This document shows, piece by piece, positions 25,091 through 36,756 of a stretch of 64,000 nt of DNA. The notes beneath the pieces are model-generated. The model was not told the DNA's origin and searched no databases. It was given only the letters and a program-made list of their open reading frames with translations. The stretch covers positions 2,872,495 to 2,936,494 of the forward strand of contig ML682067.1 in the NCBI GenBank assembly GCA_007922195.1. The letters run 5' to 3'. Every line of letters starts with the position of its first letter. Position 1 is the first letter of the stretch. The translations under genes were made by a program, and so were the position numbers. The stretch is from Podocnemis expansa. Its lineage: Eukaryota; Chordata; Testudines; Podocnemididae.

Positions 25091-25262
25091 CAGGGATTAA
25101 AGTAAGCTGGAACACCCCAGAACGCAGCTCTAGAGCCCACAAATCTGATAGGCAAGAGTTCCAGGGCCCAGATTCCAGAATTTAAAAAAATCGGGCCCAC
25201 ACATGCATGAAGGAGGCCTGGACAATGCAGGCAGGGCCCCTCAAATTATACTTTAATCTCTG
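25091..25262. mobile_element. short hAT miniature element
   Basis: The termini are CAGGGATTAAAGTAAGCTGG and the inverse of CAGAGATTAAAGTATAATTT. The flanking 8-mers CTTCCAGG and CTTTCGGG match at 6 of 8. The ends resemble those of 57841-58647. Confidence 0.6.
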
Positions 25263-26654
25263 CTTTCGGGGTACTAAAGGCCAAAGGTCTCTGGGCCTGT
25301 TTGAAGTCCAGCCCCCATTTCAGGCTATTAGGACAGAGTTTCATCCCTGTCTCAGGGCTCAGGCCACATCCACAGTAGCTGGTGTGGAGACCCAGCCCAC
25401 CCACTACTGCACGTCCCAACCCAGAGATATGAACACTAGCAGCGTGCTCCTTTCCTGGGGTGCCTCTCACTGGGACCCATCACCTTCAGCCTTACCTCAG
25501 GGTTCCAGTCTTTGGGTTTTCTTCAGCTGTTCACTGTTTGAGAGGGGTCTCTTCCTGACTGCCTTACCTGACAGTTACACCACCTTCAACCCTTCTGGTC
25601 ATAGCCAAGTACTACCCTTCTCAGCACCGCACCCTCCCTCCACCCTCTACCCAGCCAGCTCCTTTTAGCTGAGCCTGCTGCATTCTGATTGGCTGCTTCA
25701 TGACAGCCTTTCTAGACAGACTCAAAGGACTCACCTTCTCCGCTCCCTTCCTGGGGCTGGGGTATGGTAGGACCCCACCACTTGTCCTTAAAGGGCCTGG
25801 TACACCTCATCACAAGCAAGTACAGCATCATCATCCACATTTATGATTGCACAGCACTGAGCATAATAAGCGTGTCCTTTAGGTACTACTACACTATTCA
25901 TACTAATTTATGCAGCAGAAAGAGCCATCATTTGTGGAGAAAAGAGACAAGGGCTTGGTGGGGCTATAGGATAGCAAGCTCGACTTTTACCTGCAGTTCG
26001 AGATGGACATTATATTCCTCACTCTCTGTCAAGCGGTGAGGAGTCTTGCTTGGCCTTGTTAAATAGCTTCTCTGACTCACTCTACAGGTGGTTGCATTTC
26101 AAGAGCAGATAAAGTGACTCCTATTGTAATTGTATTACATTAAGTCAATGGGAGCAAGGCCTTACATTTAAATGCTGCCCTTGATCCTGATGACTCTCAA
26201 AGGTTTTATGAGCAGGTTGCCAACAGATTTTGTATAGCCAACTGCAAGAAGTTCAGTCCATTAATCCACAGCAACACCTAACCCACTCTGTCTTTTAAAT
26301 GATGGCTGCTATGTAAATACAGACACTGATGCTACCCTTACTGAATAAATATCTGAATGTGTACTTCACCAGCTGTGTAAAGGTTGCAGGTGGTTTCACA
26401 CATATTTTATGTATCTGATCCTACAGTTTAAAGATTATATAGAAATATAAAATAAAATCAGATTCTCATGTTTGGAAAGAGCTTTGGGAATCATGAAAGT
26501 CATATAAATGCAAGTACAATGAATCATTTGCCCCCCACTACAAAAATGGAGCTACTTCTACATTGAGGCATGACAGCTATTCAACAGTTCACAGGCATAC
26601 CATTTTTGACTCAGAAGTAAAGAATATATCTAAATAAAAGTAGCTACAGAATAA

Positions 26655-26856
26655 TGATTTACTTTATTATATACATAAGGAAGGGCTGAGGGAGGGTGGG
26701 AGCCCTGGGTTAGTGAGCTAGAGTTTTATCCAGGACCGAAATTCAGCCAGAGCTGTCNNNNNNNNNNAAAACTCTAGCTCACTAACCCAGGGCTCCCACT
26801 CTCCCGGGCTCCCACCCTTCCTCAGTCCTTCATTATGTATATAATAATGTAAATCA
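26655..26856. repeat. inverted repeat around a 10-N gap
   Basis: The left arm 26655-26727 and the inverted right arm 26768-26856 match throughout, except that the right arm carries an extra unit of about 16 bp duplicating its neighbour (GGGAGAGTGGGAGCCC on the complement). The gap lies in the 40-bp spacer. Confidence 0.9.
26758..26767. other. assembly gap of 10 N
   Basis: Ten N lie in the spacer of the inverted repeat at 26655-26856. Confidence 1.
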
Positions 26857-27739
26857 GTTAATGGGATGGCTAAAAGAACCAAAGGAGTTTTCTGCGAGGA
26901 AGGCATTATTACAAGAGGAGGTTAATGGTCAGCACAACACCAAGTGCTTGTAGGCTGCAGGAGGACCAAAAGCACATCTATCAGCATTACCTCGGGAGGC
27001 CAGGTTTCAACACTAGTTAAAATATATATGTGACAATCTAATCCAGTCCCTTGTGGATAATTTTTGTTATTATGAACCTGTCACATAATTGAGCCTAATG
27101 TGGGCTGAAACATGAGAGGATAACCAGAGGTATTGCAGATCCTGACTGATGTATATAGGCAGAGTTATAGGGGAAGCTTGCCCCAAGCCTACCCTCTGTT
27201 ATCAATCAGAACCTGTTCTACATCCAAACTGCCACCAGTGCAACCTTGGGATTAGAGAGAGGGTGTGTGCAAAGGTGATTTCAAGATCATCCGTACCCTT
27301 CCTGGAACCAGCATGAGTGGCTTACTTCTTGGGTCATGTTAGCTCAAGCCAATGGCTCCCAGGAGGCAACACTGTTGCTTGGGGTTGGCATAGGCTAGGA
27401 GGGTGCATCCTGGCCTTTCCCCTCCTATGTCAGCCACAAGGGGTGTGTCTACACTGGCAATTTAGTTTGGATTAAGGAGACTTAAGACAAACTAAATTAG
27501 CCCCAGTCTACACTAGACTTTCATTAGTTCGAATCAAGGAATTCCTTGATTTGAACTATTAAGTACCTCCAGTTAGTTCGAACTAACAGTTAGTTTAAAC
27601 CAATGTAGCCACATTAGTTTGAACTAAATCACAGTTTGACCTTCTTCCCAGGGTGCACGGCACCAGGAAGTGCCTGCCCTGGACAACACCCCTCCCCACC
27701 CTATCAGCCACACCTGGGCAAGACAGACAGGCCTGCAAA

Positions 27740-29110
27740 ATGGCTGCGACCAGAAGCCGGATGAGACAGAGGGCTCCAAGTTGGAGCCATGAGAAGGTCC
27801 TCACCCTCTTCTCCGTATCAGGGGACAAGGCTATCCTCTCCCAGTTGCAGAGCAACCATCACAACCAAGAGAACTATGCAGACATCTCCCAGGCCCTAGC
27901 TGCCAAAGGCCACACCTGGGGCACTGAGCAGGTGTGAATCAAGATTGAGTGCCTCTGACAGGACTACCACCAGGTCTGGGAGCAGAGGTGGCACCCAGGG
28001 GAGTGGGGAGGTCGCACCACCAGCTGGTCCTGTTACGCCGAGATGGATGCATTCCAGGAGGGGCACCAGCCTCCCAGGCCACAGCATCGACTATGGCAAG
28101 TCCCCCCCCGTGGGTGACAGCCAGGAGGAGGACATGCTGGACAAATATGTCATCATGGGGCTAGCCGACAGCAGCCGGCAAGAGGGCACTCCACCACTGC
28201 AGCTAGCATGGAGCTGTTCTCTACCCCTGGAGAGGGCCACCCTCCCTGGAGGAGCAGGAGGACCACCACCCCGCTGAGGAGGCCCCAGGCCCGGGAATGT
28301 CACACCTGACCCCCGCAGCACCTGCTGGTGAGTACTCCCTCCCTCCATATGTGCAGGGCTGGGTATGCCTGTGGCACAGGCAGTGTGGGGGGACATGGCC
28401 CGGGGATGGGGGGGGAACATGGAGGCCCTCCCATGGGGCAAAGGGGCCAGGGACAGTGTGGCAGGGGGCCAAGACCTGAGTGGGGTGGGCGAGCCTGTTG
28501 GCAGAGGAGGTGGGGGGACCAGAGGTGGCAGCATAGAGGGCACACAGCATGCAGCCAACACCACTGACATGTGGCCTCAGGAGATGCCTTGGGGACAGAG
28601 CTGACTGCTGCTTGCCACTGTGGGCGCTGCACCCAAGGGAAGCACAGCACAACCGCATGTACCTTGGGGGCCCTGCAAAAGGACAGGGATGAGGAAGCAG
28701 GGAGACAGTCAAGGCACAGCAGCTGCTGTCAGTCTGCACACAGCACTGGCCAGCTAGCTAATAGGAGGAACCCTCTTCCCTGCTTTCCTCCAGCAGCTCC
28801 TGCAGCCATGAGATGTGCCACTCCCAGGAGCCCACGAGCCACATCAGATGGAGGAGGCATACCCATATCCAGGATGAGCACCTGGGGGACCTAGTCAACC
28901 TGGGCAAGGTGACGGAGGAGTGCCTTAAGGCCTGATGCAAATGGGTCGACACACACCAGAGGGTTGGCCGGGGGATGCTCCAGTGCCTTGTGGAGCTCGT
29001 TGAGCGCCAGACTGTAGTCCTCGAGTAGCAGAGCGTTGCTTTCCAGCACTTGGCAGACAGCGTCAAACAGTTGGAGGCTCACTTCTCCCCTGTGGGCCAA
29101 GGGTGCCACA
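27740..29110 (+). pseudogene. Harbinger Myb/trihelix DNA-binding protein, decayed
   Basis: This is the accessory gene of the Harbinger element; in this superfamily the Myb-like partner binds the element ends and helps bring in the transposase. Exon 1 starts at MAATRSR (27740) and carries the trihelix tryptophan pattern: APSWSHEKVLTLF, then GHTWGTEQV, then DYHQVWEQ. A GTGAGT donor follows position 28327, and a CT-rich tract ending CAGCAG gives an acceptor near 28793-28796. Exon 2 reads as a low-complexity helical tail (for example ECLKA and LVELVERQ) ending near 29110. In-frame TGA stops occur at 27935-27937 and 27956-27958, and the acidic DSQEEDMLD segment lies in a different frame, with a shift probably at the C-run near 28101-28107. 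The exon-2 boundaries are approximate. Confidence 0.75.
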
Positions 29111-29294
29111 CCCCTGGACGTCAGACTCCCTCATCACCAGCGCCCTAGGACCTGGAGTGGCCAGGCCCCCTGGGGCACTAGCAGTACCCCAACATCCTGA
29201 CCTTCCAGCCCCCCCAACCACCTCATTCTCTCCCAAGCCAACCCCCACAGCTCTCACTGCCTAACCTCCTCACTGCCCTGAACCCCCCCATGTT

Positions 29295-29340
29295 AATAAA
29301 ACCCTTCAAATGTTATCTTTTGTCTTGTTTTTTTTTTATT
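29295..29340. terminator. facing polyadenylation signals of the Harbinger genes
   Basis: A plus-strand AATAAA at 29295-29300 follows the Myb gene, and a minus-strand AATAAA at 29335-29340 follows the transposase gene. The two convergent transcripts therefore end within about 50 bp of each other or overlap slightly. Confidence 0.6.
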
Positions 29341-29555
29341 GGCTTGGGAGTGGGCTGGGGTGCGTGGGTGGGGGTGGGGGTGGGGAGCCAGCATGGGCAG
29401 GTGGAGGAGGTGAGGTTGCCTGGTAGGCAGACCAGCCCTCAGCAAAGTGGTTCTTGAGTGTCTCAGATGATGACCACTCGCCTCTGGGCTCACTGTGTCT
29501 GGGGCACAGCGTTGAGCTGCTTGAACTGCTTGGAAAGGTGTTTGGCTTCTGCCTC

Positions 29556-30569
29556 TCATATGTGCAGAAGCCCTTCCTCCCCCTGCAGTTCACAGAGGTT
29601 GTGAAGCACACAGCAGGCACTGACAATCTCAGGGATGGTGCGCTTGGCAAGGTGTAGGTGAGTCAGGAGGGCCCTCCATCATGCCTTGAGCCATCTGATG
29701 GCACACTCTGCAACCTGGCAGCACCTGTTGAGCTTTCTGCTGGCAGTGTCCAGGTTAGCGACGTAGGGCTTCATGAGCCAGGGAAGCAAGGGATAGGTGG
29801 CATCTTCCATGATGAGGACAGGAACACGCACATCCCCAAGGGTGATGATGTGGGGGAGGGGGAAGGTGCCTGCCTGCATATGCATGTACAGGACAGAGTT
29901 CCTGAGCACATGGCCATTGTGTGCCCTCTCCCACCAACCCACATAGGTGTTTGTGAACAGCCCTCAGTGGTCCACGAAGGCCTGCAGGACCATGGAGCAG
30001 TAGCCCTTGCGAGTCCTGTAGTCCATGGCCCAGTGTTCCAGGGCTCGGACGGGGATGTGGGTCCTGTCCAAGATGCCCCCACAGCTGGGGAAGTCAAGTG
30101 CAGTGAGGCGGTCAGTGGTGTCCTGAAGGTTGTCTGGGGTAACCAAGCAAGCTAGCAGGACTAGGTCAATGGCTCTGCTGACCTGCCAAAGGGTGAGCCC
30201 CCATGGTGGCCCTGCTGATGCCAAAAGTGGTGGGCAATGGAGCAGTAGGAGTCTGGGGTTGCCATCACACTGCAATGGACACTCTCTTGTCCACAAACAG
30301 GGTGGGTCTGAATCATGTCTTCCTGCATCACAGGACCATGGTGAGTCATGGACCAGCTCGAGGAAGGTCTGCTTGCTCATGCGGAAATTGTGGAGCCACT
30401 GGTCATTGTTCCAGATGGTGAGGACAACACATTCCCACCAGTCACTGCTAACTTCCCATGCCCATAAGCGATGGGGCACAGAGGGCACTGTCAGCATGGT
30501 AGCTTGGAGGGACAGTAGGATGGTGGTGCTGCTGTCTGCCTCCATGCTGCCAGGGTCCAGAAAGAGCAT
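29556..30569 (-). pseudogene. Harbinger DDE transposase (HARBI1-like), two stops
   Basis: This frame spans 338 codons, the usual size for a Harbinger (DDE_Tnp_4-type) transposase, which cuts and pastes the element. It has an N-terminal helical region (FRMSKQTFLELV). The first catalytic Asp is in GGILDRTHIPV (about residue 168), the second in EDATYPLLPW (about 256), and the Glu in CQVAECAIRWLKA (about 288). The frame ends after a CCVLHNLCE-type tail at 29556-29558. Two in-frame TGA codons (29964-29966 and 29679-29681) interrupt it, both at positions where family members usually have Arg, as expected from CGA-to-TGA deamination. No frameshift was seen. All three DDE residues remain. The start at 30569 is the first Met of the open frame and is uncertain. 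A second, more upstream Met is possible. Confidence 0.88.
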
Positions 30570-31002
30570 GTTCCAGGCAAAGAGAGCACTGGGCAGTGTA
30601 TAGCAGGTGCTGGGGACCCCTCTGGCAAGTCACGTGAACTGAGTGTGGTCCATGAATTCCTCATTCCACGTGTTGCCAGCCACAACAGGCACAGGGCTGA
30701 GGTCACGTCCTCTTTTTATGGGATTGCCTGGGGGAATGGACCCTTCTCAGGTGCCATGTTGGCACACTTCCCAGGATACCCCTACCTAAGTCAACCTAGC
30801 AAGTTCCTACATGGACATACTAGTTCTACTTAGGCTTCTGGTAGGGACATGCTAATTTGAACTAAGTTAGTTTGAATTAAGCCAATTTAGTTCAAACTTG
30901 TTAATTCAAACTAACTAGTTTGAATTACCTGTTTTAGGTGTAGACATAGCCCTGGAGAGCTACTAATATAAAAACCTTTACACCAGCTCTAAGCCCCCAG
31001 AG

Positions 31003-31691
31003 CAAAGGTCAGCAACCTCTGCCAGCCCCCATGCCAGCCCCACCCACCACACCCTCAGTGGGTGCCAGAGGCAGGGCCAAATGGAGGCAGAGCCAGGAAC
31101 TCCAGGTTGGAAGGGTGGAGGCTAGAGTCCATGGGGGCAGGCGGCCCCAGGGTATGGGGGGCATGGCTGAGCTGCCCTGCTCCCCTCCACTGTGGGGACT
31201 AACCCTGGGCCCCAAGCCAGCCCCCCAAGCTGTGCTGAACTGAGCAACACAACTCCAACGCCCCTCCCCGCGGAGCCACGCCGCACCAGCTCCCAAGCCC
31301 CACTGAGCCTGTCTGCCCCACCCCCCCAGTGCTGAGCCATGCAGCTCCGGCCCTTGAGCCATACCAGCTCTCAAGACGCTCCAGCCACCGGCGCTGAGCC
31401 GTGCTGCGCCAGCTGCCAAGACTCTCTGGCACCACATGCTGAGCTGTGCCGTGCTGGCTCCCAAGCCACGCTGATCTACTCTGAGCCCCCTGAGCTGCAC
31501 TGTGCTACCCCCCCCCCAGCCAAGCGGCGCCACACTGCCTCCCAAGCAGAGCCACTTAGCCATGCTGCCCTAGCTTTTGTGGCCCCAACAGAACATGCTT
31601 GGTAGTGGAGAAGCCTGAGCGGCAATGAGTGCCGCTCAAGATCAGCCTATGTGCCAAATTTGGCATGCATGCCGGGGGTTGCTGACCCCTG
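31003..31691. mobile_element. hAT element, GC-rich interior
   Basis: The termini are CAAAGGTCAGCAACC and the inverse of CAGGGGTCAGCAACCC. The flanking 8-mers CCCCAGAG and CACCAGAG match at 7 of 8. The interior shares CACCCTCAGTGGGTGCCAG with 56784-57238. The 184-codon minus-strand frame across it has no recognisable domain. Confidence 0.85.
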
Positions 31692-31699
31692 CACCAGAG

Positions 31700-33114
31700 G
31701 ATCTTCCTTACACTAGCCAGGACACCTTGGTGTTACCATCAGTTTATATCAGCAGTGCAGTACAAAACAATCAAAGCATAAAAGAGAGAAGCTGGTCCCA
31801 TGTCTTGTTTCAAACAGTATTATCAGTTCCTCATTTACAAAAGCATCAGATTATCTCAGTTATGATATTAGGAGGGTTGGGGGGTAGAATACTTTGGTTT
31901 TGGACTAATGCAGAGTATAATAATGCAGCAAAAATGAGTGCTCAGACAGTCTGACTGATGGTCACAAAGACTGTCTTCGGATGTCCTGCAATACTTGAGA
32001 ACAATTCACAACTGAATTACTGCTCCACTACCACTTAGGTTCCCAGGAATGTAAACATGAAAGCAGGATTGAAAACAACATGAAAGCTTTCCCCCCACTC
32101 CCTCACAATTTTTTAAAAACTTTTTGAAGAGCTGATTTATCAAACTGAGTTAATCTGTAAACAATGGGGCATTCCAAACCTGTTTCCCTAGAGATGAAGC
32201 CTTAACAAAATGCAAGTTTCCAGCCAAATTGTTCAGCAGCCATCTATGTATTGGCATGGTATAACTCTTACAACGTGCAAAGAACTCCCCAAAGCCTTAC
32301 ACTAAACACAAACATGTACAGAAGTAGCTGAGGATTTTTTGCTAAGGTGAATGTTGAGCACGTATGTAAATGTTTCTCTGCCCTAAGTGACAAGTGGATC
32401 CCTCAAATGCTTTCCCAGGGACTGATGCACAAAGGGTACCCTACAGCAGTGTTTCTCAACCTTTAGTGAACCAGGAGCACCTAAAGGTAGTACTTACTTT
32501 ACATCCAACACCTGGCAAAAGCTTTGCCGAAAAAAGCTGGTATATACCAGCTGTAATGTTCATAATAATCTCTGTACTACACTTTCCTTTGAAAATGATT
32601 CAGGAAACTGAATTAAATACAATTTTACAAATGTAACATGCATTTATTTTTTAAAAAATAGACACAATGATTATGCAGACAACTCAAAACTGAAAATATT
32701 ACTAGAGTTTTAATGGGAATTTTGGGCTTGCATGTTCAAACAAAGTTCATCTATTCCAGGAGTAAGATTTGTTAAAGAAAATCTTACTGTGGAAGTTACG
32801 TCCAAACGATTTCAATGCTGGTGATGATAGCAGCGGGAAATGTAAAATACCCCAACCACAGCAAAAGAACAAGGCATGCATCAGTTCACCTCATCGCTCC
32901 TTTCTACCTCCCCAAAGGAAGGGGTTGGGGTCAGTCACAGAACACCTTCACTAAGTCCATGGAACACCAGTTAAAAAACACTACACTGCTTTGGCCCACT
33001 ACTACAGAAACCTCCTTGTGATAAAGTGTTGGATATACAATACCCAAAATAAAGACAGTCAGTAAGAAGACTCCCAGTAAGGAAAGAGAGCAGATGAATC
33101 CATGACTAAATCAC
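31700..33114. other. intergenic, downstream of MSRB3
   Basis: A possible hAT relic at 32447-32988 is the only structure seen. Confidence 0.45.
32447..32988. mobile_element. possible hAT relic
   Basis: It begins CAGTGTTTCTCAACC and ends near the inverse of CAGTGTAGTGTTTTTTAACT, as many hAT miniatures do. The flanking 8-mers do not match, so the limits are uncertain. Confidence 0.4.
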
Positions 33115-33135
33115 TTAGGAAAGAAAACAACAGTT

Positions 33136-33158
33136 TTTATTTATAAAGGAATTTTATT
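33136..33158 (-). terminator. tandem polyadenylation signals, candidate MSRB3 end
   Basis: Two minus-strand AATAAA hexamers occur at 33153-33158 and 33136-33141. They are the best-placed candidates for the 3' end of the MSRB3 transcript. No transcript evidence is available from sequence alone. Confidence 0.35.
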
Positions 33159-34421
33159 GTATATGCATGGTAAATATATTAAAAGAAATTTAATTATATA
33201 TGATTTCTTAAAACTATTGAACTATCTGAGGGAAGATTTTAGTTATTAAAAGGTACTGAAGGCTGAAATGACAGTTGGATATACCAAATATGTATGTGTA
33301 CTTTTTATGTAATAAAATTAGTTTTTCTTTTTCAAACATCCAAGTAGCACTATTGAGAGCACAGAATAAAAGATCTTTCTATGCCTGCATCATTTGCTTT
33401 CAGTGTTTATAAGCATCCAGACTGTGCAAAGGTTAACCAAATAGAAATGCTCACTTGTTACATTAGATATTGTGCTCAACTCTCAAGATCATTTTGTCAT
33501 GATCACAGACAGACTAACCTAAATTTAGACTTTTAAATATCAGCAAATGCTGGCATATTACTATAGCGCTTACCTTGCACCGTGCTATGGTGCACAGTGA
33601 GAGAGAACAATGGATTTTCTATGTTAAATGGTGTAATTCCCACAGATCACATACACCTCACCATATTGATTCAGTTCATTGCACTCCATATCCTGCAAAA
33701 ATAAATCTACTGTAGGACAGCTGACATTATTGCTCACTGAAGATTTAGTAATATATTTCTTTAACATAAGACAGAAATACACTGAAATTTGATAACAAAT
33801 CCAATAACAATCTGAAATTAAACCACATGTATGCACCACACTTTTATAGATGTTGCATTTTTTACGTTTATGTCAGAAAACATGGCAGGAGAAAACTTAC
33901 TTTTTTTCAAACATAGGCAAGGGATAAGAACAGCCCTTCTGTGAGAAACTGCTAACAAATAATGGGACTATGGAAAACTTCACGCCTTTATACACTAAGG
34001 ACTCTACAAACTTCACTGACTCTGATGAGCAATAGCTTACATGACATGAGAGGCACTACTTCTGGAGTCGTGGCTAGTTAATATAAGGACTGAACAATCT
34101 AGTTTTAGATATTTAGCGTCTTTGTTTGTATTCATTTTACTTTAAACCTTTTTATGCTGCCTACACACTTTTGCCATAGTGCCAACGAGAAAATTCTCAT
34201 CTTCCTTTATGCTTTTACAGAGGTGGGGTTTTTTTTGTTGTTGTTTTTTTACAAATAAAGGGCAATTGTGTCCAAACTTCAAGGTGGGGACGTGATTCCA
34301 AGCTCAAGAAGACACACTGGTGCTAACTCTCATTGTGCTTGCACACAGAGTGTAGCCAATGCAGTAGAAGGAGCAGGGAGAACTAGCTGCCCTGAGCATG
34401 TACCTGTTTAATACCCTAAGT

Positions 34422-34525
34422 CAGTGGTCTCTAACCTTTCGCCAGCAGATGGCAGACTGCTCATAGGTTCCTTTTGGCAACTGACATTCAGGAGTCGATC
34501 GAGATTGACCAGTTGGGGACCACTG
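34422..34525. mobile_element. 104-bp hAT miniature in MSRB3 3' region
   Basis: The termini are CAGTGGTCTCTAACC and the inverse of CAGTGGTCCCCAACT. The 8-bp duplication CCCTAAGT is perfect (34414-34421 and 34526-34533). Confidence 0.93.
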
Positions 34526-34586
34526 CCCTAAGTGCATATTTGGGGTGGGTAGCATCTCCCTTCAATTGTGCTGTCACTATTATCCT

Positions 34587-35287
34587 TAGGGTGACCAGCT
34601 GACATGAGTCCAGTTTCAGGAAAGTATGATCTCATCTGCCAGACATCGCAGGACAAAGCTAAATTAAAATAAATTAATCCCTTTAATGTAACCAAGAACA
34701 CTAATTTCAGCCCGCAGCAAAACAGTCTGTTTCAGGAAATTGTAGACCGTTAAAACAATACATTTAACTAAATTCTACATTCAGTAGCTAGCTGCTAGCT
34801 ATATCTACAGCTATCTTGCTAGGAAGGTAAACAATCCTGCCCTATGGCTGGCCCCTACCCCTTCCTTTCCCACCTGGCCCAGCTCCTTCCATGCCCCACC
34901 CCCATGCTCACCTGTCAGGCAGCCCCAAATCCCCAAACCTCCCAAACTTGATGTGAAGCACAGCAGCCTGGCTGGAGAGGCCCCCTGCCCCTACTCGTAG
35001 TACAGAGAAGAGCAGAGCTGCCCAACTGGGCCGCACTTCCCCCCAGCTTCTAGCCCCACATGAAGCAGAGCAGCCCTTCACCTCCCACAACTCCATGCAG
35101 AGCAGAGCAGCGTGATCAAGCCGACCCTCCCAACTCCAAGCTTGAAGCAGAGCAGCCCAGCCAAGTAATCTCTCTCTACCAACTCCATATTTTGCAGGAT
35201 GTTGTCTAGTCACTGTGGGATGTGGGACAAAAGGATCCAATTGTTGGGAGTGTCCTGGGATTTGTGGAAGTCAGTCAGTCACCCGGC
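34587..35287. mobile_element. TAGGGTGACC-type dispersed element
   Basis: It starts TAGGGTGACCAGCTGACATG and ends near GTCACCCGGCTA. This resembles a family of reptile elements opening with TAGGGTGACCAG. The interior is GC-rich with minus-strand frames lacking any domain. The limits are approximate and no duplication was found. Confidence 0.5.
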
Positions 35288-36756
35288 TACACTCTGTTTT
35301 TAGCAAGCTAGCTCAACCAAATGGAGCTCCTGTGGGCACATCTCCCTGAGCTGGGAATCACCCCTAACTACAAGTGTAGACATGCTCTAAATTTCAGGTA
35401 GTGTGTTCAGTATTATTAACATAATAGGCTCAATCCTGCTTTCATTAAAATCAATGGCAATTTTGTTTCCAGTGGGGATAGGACCCAATATCAATCATAA
35501 CAGGATACTCACAAAAGCAGCACTGTATTAGATTGCTCACTGAAGATTTTAAGGCAAAGTGATATTAGGTAATACATACTACTTTAACTCAGAATTATTA
35601 CTTATACTCATTATCCATACACTCCTAAATTAAATGCTCAGAGCTGTGGTGGAAACTTCTTACAAGGTGAAACTTGCATCTTTTGTCACCAAGTGAATAT
35701 TCTGGCTTTTTGCCAGCCTTCATTTGTCACATCAGCCTCTCCACTTACGTCCCCCACCACAGCAAAGGCCTGGCCCTTCATGACTTTATGGGCCCAGGCC
35801 ATCTTACATTAAAAAGGGAGTATTTCAGAAGGGCTCCACTTTTCATTATGCAGTCCTTTCAAGGGTCTTCCATGGTGCCATTGATTCCATGTAATGATTC
35901 TTTGCCTTAGGTAGGGCAAACAACCTATTTAGGTCAACCTGCATCCACTGAAATCCTTTACAAGTTCTACCTTCTCCTGCCTAAATAGATAATTACCTTT
36001 ATATTTTAGTCCAACTACAGGCCTCCGATAGCTGTAGTGACAGAAGACAGGGCCTCACGAAAAAGTAAAGGACATGAACCTTGCACAAGTGAAGCTCAAT
36101 AGTTCTAAGCATGATTTAATGCTCCATTCCAACATCCAACAGGGGGAAAAATTGATTATGATACAACATATACTTTCCTGCAACTACACCCTTTGAATTT
36201 TGGCAGTAATTTAGCCAAAGGAAGGGCTTTACATCTCATCCATCACTTTTAGTTGGAAGGGAATTGCCTAAGTCCAAGTTTTTGCAGGGTGTGGTTGAAT
36301 CAGCGAGATGGTTGAATACACATGACCAAAGGCCACATGCCTCACAAATCAGAATAACCACAGATGTGCTGGGAGCTCAGAATTTTATTACACTCAGGAG
36401 TTTTCTATTGTCTAAAGATAACCACAATCCCCTTCTCTTCACAAAAAATGAAAAATGTTAAAATCTATAGTAACAAAGCAATAAGAAGAAACTAATAACT
36501 AATGATTCTAAAGTGCCTTGTTTAAAAGCTTCCCCAAAGCATTCTCTAAAAACCAAATCAGTAGAGTCAGTCAGCAAATATTTAGATCCTACTTTATATA
36601 GTAAAATACATTGCAGGCAAGGCCTCAGTTTTAACAAAGAAAAAGCCCTGATTGTGCAGAATGTCTTTATACATTGAAAAATATGACAAAAGACAGCAGG
36701 CAAGTTAGAAAATCATTCTTGGTCAGCCATATGTTTCCTGCAGACTGCCCTTTGTC

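Larger units (their letters stand above)
24425..27440. other. intergenic, no gene recognised
   Basis: This interval holds a hAT miniature at 25091-25262 and an inverted repeat around a gap (26655-26856). No coding exon is supported. Confidence 0.5.
27441..30952. mobile_element. autonomous-type PIF/Harbinger element, 3.5 kb
   Basis: The element opens with GGGTGTGTCTACACTGG and closes with the inverted form of GGGCTATGTCTACACC. Both ends carry AGTTCGAACT-type palindromes (27520-27640 and 30840-30935). Inside are the two genes typical of animal Harbingers: a Myb/trihelix protein on the plus strand and a DDE transposase on the minus strand, convergent and separated by closely spaced opposing polyadenylation signals. 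No clean 3-bp target-site duplication could be fixed. Both genes carry disruptions, so this copy cannot encode full-length proteins. Confidence 0.9.
33115..36756 (-). other. MSRB3: probable MSRB3 3' untranslated region
   Basis: The stretch directly downstream of the MSRB3 stop has no coding potential and is AT-rich, ending near a tandem pair of minus-strand AATAAA signals. The implied UTR of about 3.6 kb is in the range known for MSRB3 transcripts. It contains a 104-bp hAT element (34422-34525) and a GC-richer repeat (34587-35287). The distal boundary is inferred; an earlier or later end is possible. Confidence 0.4.

Noticed and set aside
31009..31563. Minus-strand 184-codon frame
   Set aside because: It is inside the hAT at 31003-31691; GC-rich repeat, Gly/Ala/Trp-rich, no domain.
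1..36756. Expected neighbour HMGA2 (downstream of MSRB3 in mammals)
   Set aside because: No AT-hook coding (RGRPRK-type) was seen on either strand, so the gene is not claimed here.
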